Assembly: GCA_900753285.1 (NCBI GenBank)
Contig: CAADYN010000004.1
Span: 1-25,733 of the forward strand
Source: Clostridia bacterium
Lineage (GTDB): Bacteria > Bacillota > Clostridia > Oscillospirales > CAG-272
Direction of reading: 5' to 3'
Length of the DNA: 25,733 bases
Shown: positions 7,198 through 14,346 of the stretch, piece after piece
How positions within the stretch are numbered: the first letter of the stretch is position 1
Layout of the letters: each line of letters opens with the position of its first letter
The notes under the pieces: model-generated
Told to the model about the DNA's origin: nothing
Seen by the model: only the letters and a program-made list of their open reading frames with translations
Databases searched by the model: none
Program-made: the position numbers and the translations under genes

Positions 7198-8463
7198 ATG
7201 ACACTGATTGAAATATTCTCAGGCTCGCCGATAGAAAACTTCATTTCCACACTCGCGCTCAAACCGCAGAAAACAATATTTGTCGCTCCAGATACAAAAA
7301 AAGTATGGCGTGAAATTCCGCGATACAAAAAAATACTCTCAGGCAGAGGGCTTCAATGCGAAATGGACGCCGTGAGAGCTTCAAGAAACGACCTTGACGA
7401 CATATGCGGAGTGCTTGAGGGCATACTGTCCGACGAAAACGAGAACTACGTAGTCGATATTTCCGGCGGAGACAGCGTTATACTGACTGCTGTGGGCATG
7501 ACGCTCGGCAGGAAAAACGGCAGAAACCTGTTCGCGTTCCGTATCAGTCCCGTAAGCCGCAGAGGAATTCTTTTCCGTTTCGGTGGGGAAGACGGCGCGG
7601 AAAAATTCGTGTTCGACTTCTCGTACAATACCGAGGTCTACCTCACCTGCGAAGAGAACATTATCCTCCACGGCGGCGTTGTCTGCTCAAGGGGAATAAA
7701 ATTTGACGCGGACGCTCCCGAAGTGTTCGATATAGAGTCGCTGTGGAAGCTGTGCAAGGCTGACCCCGCAGGATGGAACGCAAAAATCGGCAGGCTTTCC
7801 TCCGAAACGAGCAGATACGGGGAGACAGAGATAAGAACGATATCGAAGGACATAATAGGCTCGAATGCGAAAAATTCCGTTGACAAAAAGCTGTGGAAAG
7901 CGCTTGTCGCGTGCGGATTCGTTATAATTGACGAGGAAATGTCGCGGCGCGGAAGCTATTTCTTCAGATACAAGAACAAAATAGTTGAGGAATGCCTGAA
8001 CAAATCGGGAACGATACTCGAATACAGAACCTACCTTGCAGGGATCCGCGCGAAGCATGAAGAGGACCGAGCGTTTTGCAGTGTCGAGACGGGCATTACC
8101 ATCGGATGGGATGACGAAAACGGCGGCTTCAACGGCACACAGAACGAAATAGACTGTATGCTCATGTGCGGAGTCTGCCCCATATTTATCTCATGCAAAA
8201 ACGGAGATATTAAGACGGAGGAACTCTACAAGCTCGGCACAGTCTCGGAGGAATTCGGCAGCAGCTACACAAAGGCGGTGCTCCTGTCTACTACATTTTT
8301 CGACGAAAACTCCGCCGCGCAGAACACAAGAACGACCTCGCCTAAATCCGTATTGAAGCTGAAAAGGCGTGCGCTTGACATGAATATTAAGCTGATATCA
8401 AAGGCAAACTCCATGGGAGAGAGAACCTTTGACAGCGCGGTTGAGTCTCTCGCTTCATTTTAA
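7198..8463 (+). CDS. Card1/DUF1887-type protein: CARF-like domain plus PD-(D/E)xK nuclease domain
   Basis: This 421-residue cytosolic protein has a Rossmann-like N-terminal half. A beta-strand/helix start is followed by VVDISGGDS at residues 85-93, in the position of the ligand-loop (S/T)GGTK of CARF domains that bind cyclic oligoadenylates. A middle region around 215-265 is winged-helix-like. The C-terminal half carries LEY at 274-276, NEID at 316-319, and ISCK at 331-334, followed by ELYKL and an FGSSYTK stretch. This order matches the restriction-endonuclease-like domain of Card1/Can2. In known systems such proteins are activated by type III CRISPR second messengers, but no cas gene, cyclase or CRISPR array is in the window. 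The ATG follows GAGGGAGGCGG. The gene has its own terminator and looks monocistronic. The family assignment is from motifs, and the role here is unknown. Confidence 0.75.
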   Translation: MTLIEIFSGSPIENFISTLALKPQKTIFVAPDTKKVWREIPRYKKILSGRGLQCEMDAVRASRNDLDDICGVLEGILSDENENYVVDISGGDSVILTAVGMTLGRKNGRNLFAFRISPVSRRGILFRFGGEDGAEKFVFDFSYNTEVYLTCEENIILHGGVVCSRGIKFDADAPEVFDIESLWKLCKADPAGWNAKIGRLSSETSRYGETEIRTISKDIIGSNAKNSVDKKLWKALVACGFVIIDEEMSRRGSYFFRYKNKIVEECLNKSGTILEYRTYLAGIRAKHEEDRAFCSVETGITIGWDDENGGFNGTQNEIDCMLMCGVCPIFISCKNGDIKTEELYKLGTVSEEFGSSYTKAVLLSTTFFDENSAAQNTRTTSPKSVLKLKRRALDMNIKLISKANSMGERTFDSAVESLASF

Positions 8464-8475
8464 TTTAAAAATACG

Positions 8476-8546
8476 AAAAACAGCGCTCATACATCGGTTA
8501 AGCTCCTTCAATCGAGGGAAAGACCGATGCACGGCGCTGTTTTTTT
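8476..8546. terminator. Large bidirectional terminator between convergent genes
   Basis: The outer arms 8476-8486 (AAAAACAGCGC) and 8534-8544 pair perfectly. The inner arms CATCGGT (8492-8498) and ACCGATG (8523-8529) also pair, and a small CCTT/AGGG stem sits within the loop. A-runs on the left and T-runs on the right allow termination on both strands. This serves the + gene ending at 8463 and the - gene ending at 8566. Confidence 0.85.
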
Positions 8547-8565
8547 GAGTAAGAATCTGATTTAG

Positions 8566-9075
8566 TCAGACTGTCCTCACTCGCTTAGCCAAAGTCTTGT
8601 TGGAGAACTCACGTGTTCCCGTAAGCTCACGTATGACAGTAATGCCGCTCGGAAAGTCAATCATCTCGTTTTCATCCTTCAGTTCGACTTCCATGACTGC
8701 GCGTCCGACTAATGCGTCTCCTCCGATTTCGTATGGATAAACGTCGATTTCGATAGTATGAGCGGAATATGGGAAAGCGTACCTTGTCTTTGTGAGATAA
8801 GAAAATCTTTCCTTCATCAGCTCATTGTATTCGTCCTCTGTTATATCCCGCTCGTCCTCAAGCCTTGTTGTGGAGCTTTTCGGGCGTTTTTCGGTGTAGA
8901 CGTAGAAAGTATTTTTTCCGTCCTCTATCTTTCTTATCCTTCGCTCGACATCATTCTCGTGACGCAGAAGATACGTCTGAGTAATATGCCTGACGATACA
9001 TCCGTCGCGCGATTTTAAGAACTCTTCGTCCGGTAAAACGATAAGATATTTTCTTTCAATTTCAAGATTCTGCAT
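8566..9075 (-). CDS. CYTH-domain phosphohydrolase-like protein
   Basis: This 169-residue protein has the CYTH (triphosphate tunnel metalloenzyme) signature EIERKYL at residues 5-11. Downstream are alternating charged strands typical of the tunnel fold, such as ERRIRKI near 44, FYVYTEKRP near 57, EIDVYPYEIGG near 129 and VMEVELKDE near 147. Family members hydrolyse inorganic triphosphate or thiamine triphosphate or act as adenylyl cyclases. The substrate here cannot be told from sequence. The start codon lies 8 bases after GGAG. The gene stands alone behind its own promoter and converges on the Card1-like gene. Triphosphatase is the most conservative guess. Confidence 0.88.
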   Translation of the reverse strand: MQNLEIERKYLIVLPDEEFLKSRDGCIVRHITQTYLLRHENDVERRIRKIEDGKNTFYVYTEKRPKSSTTRLEDERDITEDEYNELMKERFSYLTKTRYAFPYSAHTIEIDVYPYEIGGDALVGRAVMEVELKDENEMIDFPSGITVIRELTGTREFSNKTLAKRVRTV

Positions 9076-9111
9076 TGATTTTCTCCGGCTTTGTTATTTC
9101 GGTATAATACA

Positions 9112-9140
9112 ATTATAGTCCGAAACAGCGGCAAAATCAA
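9112..9140 (-). promoter_or_regulatory. Promoter of the CYTH gene
   Basis: Read on the minus strand: TTGATT (9140-9135), a 17-base spacer, then TATAAT (9117-9112). It lies about 37 bases upstream of the ATG at 9075 and separates this gene from the small gene upstream. Confidence 0.75.
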
Positions 9141-9166
9141 GAGAATAATCTACACAGACGGAGTTT

Positions 9167-9382
9167 TTACTCTTTGCGGTCGTTCAGAGAAAGAACATAG
9201 TCGCGCATTTCTTCTCTTGTCTTAACGTCGCGTACTCCGCTGATAAATCTGCTTCTCTCGTATTCGGAAAGCTCGCGGAATCTTTCAAAAGCCGAAAAGT
9301 TTTGCATGAACGCCATTCCGAGACCGAGCGGCAGATCTCTCATAGCGTCGTCGATACGGTAAAAATCGTGATTTCCATCCAT
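9167..9382 (-). CDS. Small uncharacterised protein (71 residues)
   Basis: No function was recognised. The protein has no signal peptide or membrane segment and looks like a compact, mainly helical cytosolic protein. The central LPLGLGMAFMQNFSAF stretch, an FRELSEYER helix, and a C-terminal VKTREEMRDYV stretch resemble small conserved proteins of Clostridia that share a GLGMAxAQN-like core, which argues that it is real. The ATG is at 9382, with an AGGCAGG site about 8-9 bases upstream. No clear promoter of its own was found. It may be read from a weak TATAAC-type site near 9472-9477 or by readthrough of the hairpin at 9411-9470. Confidence 0.62.
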   Translation of the reverse strand: MDGNHDFYRIDDAMRDLPLGLGMAFMQNFSAFERFRELSEYERSRFISGVRDVKTREEMRDYVLSLNDRKE

Positions 9383-9410
9383 TTCTCATACCTGCCTGAT
9401 AAAATAAATC

Positions 9411-9470
9411 AGCGGATAAAGCTCGGTTGTACAGTCAGATAACTTCGACTGTACGAAAACTTCATCCGCT
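9411..9470 (-). terminator. Nested inverted repeat, probable terminator of the lipoprotein operon
   Basis: The outer arms are AGCGGATAAAG (9411-9421) and CTTCATCCGCT (9460-9470), with one mismatch. The inner arms are GTACAGTC (9429-9436) and GACTGTAC (9447-9454), perfect over 8 bp. Read on the minus strand, the T-rich GATTTATTTTATC follows, which fits intrinsic termination downstream of the gene ending at 9533. It could equally be a leader hairpin for the small gene at 9167-9382. Confidence 0.6.
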
Positions 9471-9532
9471 AATGTTATATCCAAAACGGGTATGATTTAT
9501 TCGTATATGCTATATGGGTGAATATGGAAATT

Positions 9533-11866
9533 TTATTCGTGTTCCGCAAGCCATATCTTTACACGGGACTGAATTACCCTCGCGCAGTCCTCGGCAGTTT
9601 TTGCGCCGCCCGAGAATGAGGTTATCTCTTCCGTGATTATGTTTGTCACTTCCGTCGGGATGGTGTCCGTCATGGGAGAGCCACAGCCGTTTTCGAGGTA
9701 GTTCATGATAAAGTCAGTGTCTTCCTTGGTGAAGTGCGCGAGAATTCCGGGTTCGGTCATGTCTTCCTGTGTTGTGGGATTGTCGGGATCCATCGGTCCC
9801 CACGAAGCGCCGCCGCTGAAATAATACTCAAATTCGTAGTCGTAGTATGTCTCGCACTGCGCTTTCATGGAAGACTTCAGTATCGGAAGATTGTTTGAAT
9901 ATCTTTCGCTCTTTGGGGTTATCGTAGATTTGATGAAGTCCCATGCAATGTCCGTGTTTTCGCAGCAGCTTGCTATCATGTAAGCCGTTTCGTATGTGAT
10001 GAGACCGCCGTAAGTGTTGTCTCCTGTGGTTGGATAACCTATAAGTGTGTAGTCTTTTGAGTTGAACACGCACTGAAGCTCGGTAACGTTCGGGGGTGAG
10101 GAAATGTATGCGGGATAGAGTGCGGTTTTTCCTGTTTGGTACGGCTCGTAGTAGTTGTCGCCTTTTTCCTCGTAATTGTACTCCTTCGGCAGTGTGGAAA
10201 TGAAGTTGAGCAACTTGTAGAACGACTCGTTTTCAAAATCGCAGGTGTTGTTCTGCATATCTATGTAGGTATTGAAAACGTTCTGTAATGAGTAGAGTAT
10301 GCTTCCCTGAGACAGACCTTCAAGCAGCTGAGTTCCGGCGGGAAGTGCGTTTGCGTAGTCTATCATTTCGTCAAGCGTCCATGAAGTCTTGCCGCCCAGC
10401 GTGTCGGTTCTCGCAACAAGAGTCTGGAGACTAATGTCAGGCGTAAGTCCCCATATCTTTCCGTCGGAGGTAGAGAACGCGCGGATAACGCTGCCGAAAA
10501 TATCGTCCTTTTTCAGCTCCGCGTCTGAGTCAAGGAACGTTCCGAGGTCGACGAACATACCCTTCTTGACAAAGTCAGACGCCACTCCGCTGTAATAGCT
10601 GCCGATTATAATGTCCGGCTTGTACAGACCCGCAGAGACATCGTTCATCAGCTTAGTCTTTCCGGCAGTATAGTCCTCGTCCGTGTTGTACTTAGTGTAG
10701 TCGCTGAGTACTATTCGGGAGTCCTTGTGAGTTTTATTGTATTCGACTATGCTTGACGCGACATTGTAGCCTGTGTATTCGGATGTCGCTATTTCCACAA
10801 CCTTTACGGAAGAAAGGTCGATATCGGCACTCTTTCGGAGAATAACCATATTGCCGGATTCTAATGAGTAGTCATTTCCGATGATGGTATCCTTGTCGAG
10901 TACTGACAAAAGATTGAAGTTGCCTCTGTTGATATCAGAATTAGAGTAGTTCAGCAGCATCTCCTGTGTGAGAGTACCGTCCTCGGCAAAGGTGCATCCG
11001 TAAACGCCGTCGCTCTTTCCGATGAAAAGGTCATAGCCTTCTCCAAAGAATATGTCGTTCGCTTCGTTGCCTACGGTTATCGGAGTTCCGAGCGCGCCTT
11101 TCTCAGCGTCAACCTTAGCGATACCCATTCCGTCGTCAAAATATGATGAAATATAAACGTCGCCGTCGGGTGAGCATGACATGGAGTTTATCCAGTTTGT
11201 TATCGGAATAGAAGTTTTTTTGATGAAGTCGGAGTTAAGCACAACAATTTCTCCGTCCGAAGCAAGGTAAACGTCTCCCGCAGGAGTTACCGAGATACCC
11301 TGTAAATAGAACCATTCGGGGTTTTCTATGTTGAACAGACCGTTTAACTCATCGGATTTTGTGATCTCGTCCGTCGTCAGATTATACTTGCAGATATAGT
11401 ATGTTGCGGCGTTGTCCGTGTATTCGTTCGAAAGATAATAAAGCATGTCGCCGGATATCACAGCTTGATTAATGTACGACATTTCACTGTCGGGAATGAC
11501 AAGATCCTTGTTTGCTGTGATATTCATGTCCTTATCGTAGGTTATGAGCTTGTATATGTATTTTGAGGTGACGTAGTTGCCTTCTTTGTCGGTCTGGTCG
11601 TCGAACTTTGAGACAAGCAGGCGCATCTCTCCTGTTTCCTTGTCATAAGATGGCGTCATATTTCCGACAGCGTTAAAACCTTCCGGTACATCAACAGCTT
11701 TTTCGGTGTAAACTCCTGTCAGAACCTTGATTTTCTCGACAGCTTCACCGTCCGTTGTGCTTGTGACGTTAGTGTCTGCGGGGTCAGATGTGTTGTCCTT
11801 TGCGCATGACGCGGCTGAGGTCAGCATGAGCATGGCTAAGACAAGAGCAAAAATTCTCTTTCGCAT
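9533..11866 (-). CDS. Propeller-like plus solute-binding lipoprotein, paralogue 1
   Basis: This 777-residue lipoprotein is predicted to be anchored outside the membrane. The signal peptide MRKRIFALVLAMLMLTSAASC ends with the lipid-modified Cys at residue 21. Residues about 40-330 hold repeated strand motifs such as GDVYLASDGE and GDVYISSYFDD, suggesting a beta-propeller. From about 345 on, the protein resembles ABC family-1 solute-binding proteins (VEYNKTH, YKPDIIIG, ALPAGT, AWDFIKS, and an SGGAKTAEDCARVIQSR C-terminus). The chosen start at 11866 has GGAGG 7-8 bases upstream. A longer in-frame start at 11941 would bury the signal peptide and overlap the promoter. The ligand is unknown and no permease gene is adjacent. 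It is closest to paralogue 3, sharing the ending WLAEHE. Confidence 0.85.
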   Translation of the reverse strand: MRKRIFALVLAMLMLTSAASCAKDNTSDPADTNVTSTTDGEAVEKIKVLTGVYTEKAVDVPEGFNAVGNMTPSYDKETGEMRLLVSKFDDQTDKEGNYVTSKYIYKLITYDKDMNITANKDLVIPDSEMSYINQAVISGDMLYYLSNEYTDNAATYYICKYNLTTDEITKSDELNGLFNIENPEWFYLQGISVTPAGDVYLASDGEIVVLNSDFIKKTSIPITNWINSMSCSPDGDVYISSYFDDGMGIAKVDAEKGALGTPITVGNEANDIFFGEGYDLFIGKSDGVYGCTFAEDGTLTQEMLLNYSNSDINRGNFNLLSVLDKDTIIGNDYSLESGNMVILRKSADIDLSSVKVVEIATSEYTGYNVASSIVEYNKTHKDSRIVLSDYTKYNTDEDYTAGKTKLMNDVSAGLYKPDIIIGSYYSGVASDFVKKGMFVDLGTFLDSDAELKKDDIFGSVIRAFSTSDGKIWGLTPDISLQTLVARTDTLGGKTSWTLDEMIDYANALPAGTQLLEGLSQGSILYSLQNVFNTYIDMQNNTCDFENESFYKLLNFISTLPKEYNYEEKGDNYYEPYQTGKTALYPAYISSPPNVTELQCVFNSKDYTLIGYPTTGDNTYGGLITYETAYMIASCCENTDIAWDFIKSTITPKSERYSNNLPILKSSMKAQCETYYDYEFEYYFSGGASWGPMDPDNPTTQEDMTEPGILAHFTKEDTDFIMNYLENGCGSPMTDTIPTEVTNIITEEITSFSGGAKTAEDCARVIQSRVKIWLAEHE

Positions 11867-11900
11867 TATTTCCTCCGTGAGATAATTAATCAGTGTAAGT

Positions 11901-11929
11901 ATTATAGCACACCGAAGTAATTTAATAAA
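11901..11929 (-). promoter_or_regulatory. Extended -10 promoter of paralogue 1
   Basis: On the minus strand TGCTATAAT (TATAAT at 11906-11901) forms an extended -10, with a weak TTTATT (11929-11924) 17 bases upstream. It lies in the gap between paralogues 2 and 1, so the last gene of the cluster can be expressed on its own. Confidence 0.68.
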
Positions 11930-11962
11930 GTCATGTTTCATGAGAATTTGATTAAAAAGTCA

Positions 11963-14302
11963 TTATGATATCTCAGAGAGAAGTATGCTTACTCTCGACT
12001 GAATCACCTTCGCACATTCCCCGGCAGTTTTTGCGCCGCCTAAGAACGCGCTTATCTCCTCGTTTATTATGCTCGTGACTTCATACGGTATGGATTCAGA
12101 CACAGCAGAGCCGCATTCGTTGTCGAGGTAGTCGAGCAGTATCTCTGCGTCGCGCTCGGTAAAACGAAGCACTTCTCCGGGAGTTTTAAGAGCTTCCGAG
12201 GTGAGCGGATTTTCGGGATCTATTTGGTGATAAGCGAATCCTCCGCCGTAGTAGTATTCAAACTCGTAGCCGTACATGACCTTGCAGAGCTTGTTAAAGC
12301 TTCCGCGCGTTATCGGCAGGTCGTCGTTTGTTAATTTTTGACTGTAATTCATCTTCGGCGCGACTGCGGATTTAATAAAGTCCCACGCGAGAGCTTTGTT
12401 TTCGCAGAATTTCGTTATCACAAACTGGTTGTTGAACGATAATCTTCCGCTGCTTGTGTATTCTCCATATGTAGGATAGCCGATGAGCGTGTAGTCCTCG
12501 GTGTCGAGAGCGCATTTCAGCATCGGGAACAAATTCAGCGCGCGGATGTATAGAGTGTACAGAGCAATCGTGCCGTTTTGGTACTTCTCGTAGAGATTGT
12601 CGGCGTTTTTGTCAGCCTTGTAGTCATAATCCTTTGGCAGGGAAGAGATGAAGTTCAGTATTTCGATGAATTCCTCGTTTTCAAAATCGCAGGTGTGGTT
12701 TTCCATGTCGATGAACTGATTGAACATACCCTTGAACTGTGTAGTGACGCTCCACTGAGTTAACGCTCTTGTCAGGCTTGACCCCTCAGGCAGAGCTTTG
12801 GCGAAGTCCATCATCTCTTTGAGCGTCCATGAAGTCATGCCGTTTAGCGTATCGCTCCGTCCGACTAACGTGTCAAGGTAGTAGCTTGATGTAAGTCCCC
12901 AAAGCTGTCCGTCGGAGGTCGTGAAGGTGCGCAGGATTCCACCGAGAATGTCGTCGCGGCTTATCTCGTCATCCTCGTCAATGAGAGGGTACATATCGGC
13001 GAACAGTCCCTGCGCGATAATACTGTCGGTGAGACTGCTGTACATTCCGCCTATAATTATGTCGGGCTTGTACTGTCCCGTCACCATGTCCGTGATGAGC
13101 CTGTCAATGCCTCCGTTATAATTTTCGTCTGTAGAATAGTGCGAGTAGTCGTTTATTACTATCCTCGTATCGCTGTGAGCCTTGTTGTACGCTACGATTT
13201 TTGCCGAAGTTGAACGTCCTATGCCCTCGGGAGCTGCAATTTCGAGAACGGTTATTGTTGATAAATCAACGTCCTGAGCTTTTTTGTATATCCCGCAGGT
13301 CGGAATGTATGAGTCGGAGCCGTATTCATATCCGAAAACCGTGTCCTTGTCGATAACGGAAACTATGGTGAAGGAGTCCGCGGTGCTGTCGGAGCTTGTG
13401 TAGTTCATGAGCATTTCCACCTCGCATCCGTTTTCCGTGACAGTACACCCGTAGAATCCATCGTCCTGCGTGAGGTATAGGTCGTATCCGTCGCTGAAGA
13501 ATATCTGTCTCACCTTGTCCCCCGGGTATATCGGGTCGGAGAGAGCTTTTGTTTCCTCGTCAACCTTGGCAATGCCGCTTCCGTTTTCAAAGAACGATGC
13601 GATGTACACCTCCCCTGTGTTCGAGAGCGACATTGCCGTGATGTAGTTGTACGTGGTGAGGGAGAACTTCTTTACAAAATCGGAGCTTAGCGCGAGAACT
13701 TCGGTGTCCGTTCCGAGGAATATACTACCGTCGTTGGAGACACACATATAGCTTATGTAGAACCCGCCGTAGTCAGAGTATGTGTCAAAAAGTCCGTCAA
13801 CAGTCGCGGAGGTTTTCCCGTCCTCTCCGTCAAGTCCGCAGCTTTTCAGGCAGTACGAGAGTCTTCCGTCTCCTTTGCTCTCCGCACAGAGATATACAAT
13901 GCGGTCGGCGAGAATAACGGAGTTTGCCGCATACATACTGTCGTCTCCGCAGAGGTTAAGGTCGCGCTCGAATATAGTCCTGTTCTCGCTGTCGTACCTG
14001 CATAATTTGTAGGAAATATTGTATTTTGTACTGCCGTCGGTGGATGTGCTCGGCTCGCTTTTGTTAAACAGAACCGTAATCTCGCCGCTGTCCTTGTCGT
14101 AATACGGGTATGAGTCTACCGCAGGCGTAAATCCGCTCGGAGATTCAAGGGGAGCGCAGGTGAAGCGTTCGGTCAGCTTTGTCGGGCGTACATATTCTTC
14201 TTCGACAGATGTGGTTTCGCTCTCGTCAGCGTATTGCGCAGCGGAGCATCCCGTAAAGCAGAGAAGAGCCGCCATGACATATGCGATTGCTTTTTTAAAC
14301 AT
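11963..14302 (-). CDS. Propeller-like plus solute-binding lipoprotein, paralogue 2
   Basis: This 779-residue lipoprotein has signal peptide MFKKAIAYVMAALLCFTGC with lipobox FTGC (Cys 19). The architecture is the same as its two neighbours. The N-terminal strand-rich half has motifs such as GSIFLGTDTE and GEVYIASFFENGSGIAKVD. The C-terminal solute-binding half has VAYNKAH, YKPDIIIGG, ALPEGSSL, AWDFIKS and FLGGAKTAGECAKVIQSR. It is the most divergent of the three, ending SILLSEIS instead of WLAEHE, which hints at a different ligand. The ATG at 14302 has GAGG about 7 bases upstream. Only 44 bases separate it from paralogue 3, with no promoter, so it is probably co-transcribed. No permease or ATPase partner is nearby. 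Confidence 0.85.
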   Translation of the reverse strand: MFKKAIAYVMAALLCFTGCSAAQYADESETTSVEEEYVRPTKLTERFTCAPLESPSGFTPAVDSYPYYDKDSGEITVLFNKSEPSTSTDGSTKYNISYKLCRYDSENRTIFERDLNLCGDDSMYAANSVILADRIVYLCAESKGDGRLSYCLKSCGLDGEDGKTSATVDGLFDTYSDYGGFYISYMCVSNDGSIFLGTDTEVLALSSDFVKKFSLTTYNYITAMSLSNTGEVYIASFFENGSGIAKVDEETKALSDPIYPGDKVRQIFFSDGYDLYLTQDDGFYGCTVTENGCEVEMLMNYTSSDSTADSFTIVSVIDKDTVFGYEYGSDSYIPTCGIYKKAQDVDLSTITVLEIAAPEGIGRSTSAKIVAYNKAHSDTRIVINDYSHYSTDENYNGGIDRLITDMVTGQYKPDIIIGGMYSSLTDSIIAQGLFADMYPLIDEDDEISRDDILGGILRTFTTSDGQLWGLTSSYYLDTLVGRSDTLNGMTSWTLKEMMDFAKALPEGSSLTRALTQWSVTTQFKGMFNQFIDMENHTCDFENEEFIEILNFISSLPKDYDYKADKNADNLYEKYQNGTIALYTLYIRALNLFPMLKCALDTEDYTLIGYPTYGEYTSSGRLSFNNQFVITKFCENKALAWDFIKSAVAPKMNYSQKLTNDDLPITRGSFNKLCKVMYGYEFEYYYGGGFAYHQIDPENPLTSEALKTPGEVLRFTERDAEILLDYLDNECGSAVSESIPYEVTSIINEEISAFLGGAKTAGECAKVIQSRVSILLSEIS

Positions 14303-14346
14303 ACTGAGTCCTCGCTTGGTCCGTTGTCAGATGGGGATGTGTAAGT

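Noticed and set aside
11867..11941. N-terminal extension of lipoprotein paralogue 1 to 11941
   Set aside because: It would put 25 residues before the signal peptide and cover the extended -10 promoter. The ATG at 11866 has an ideal GGAGG.
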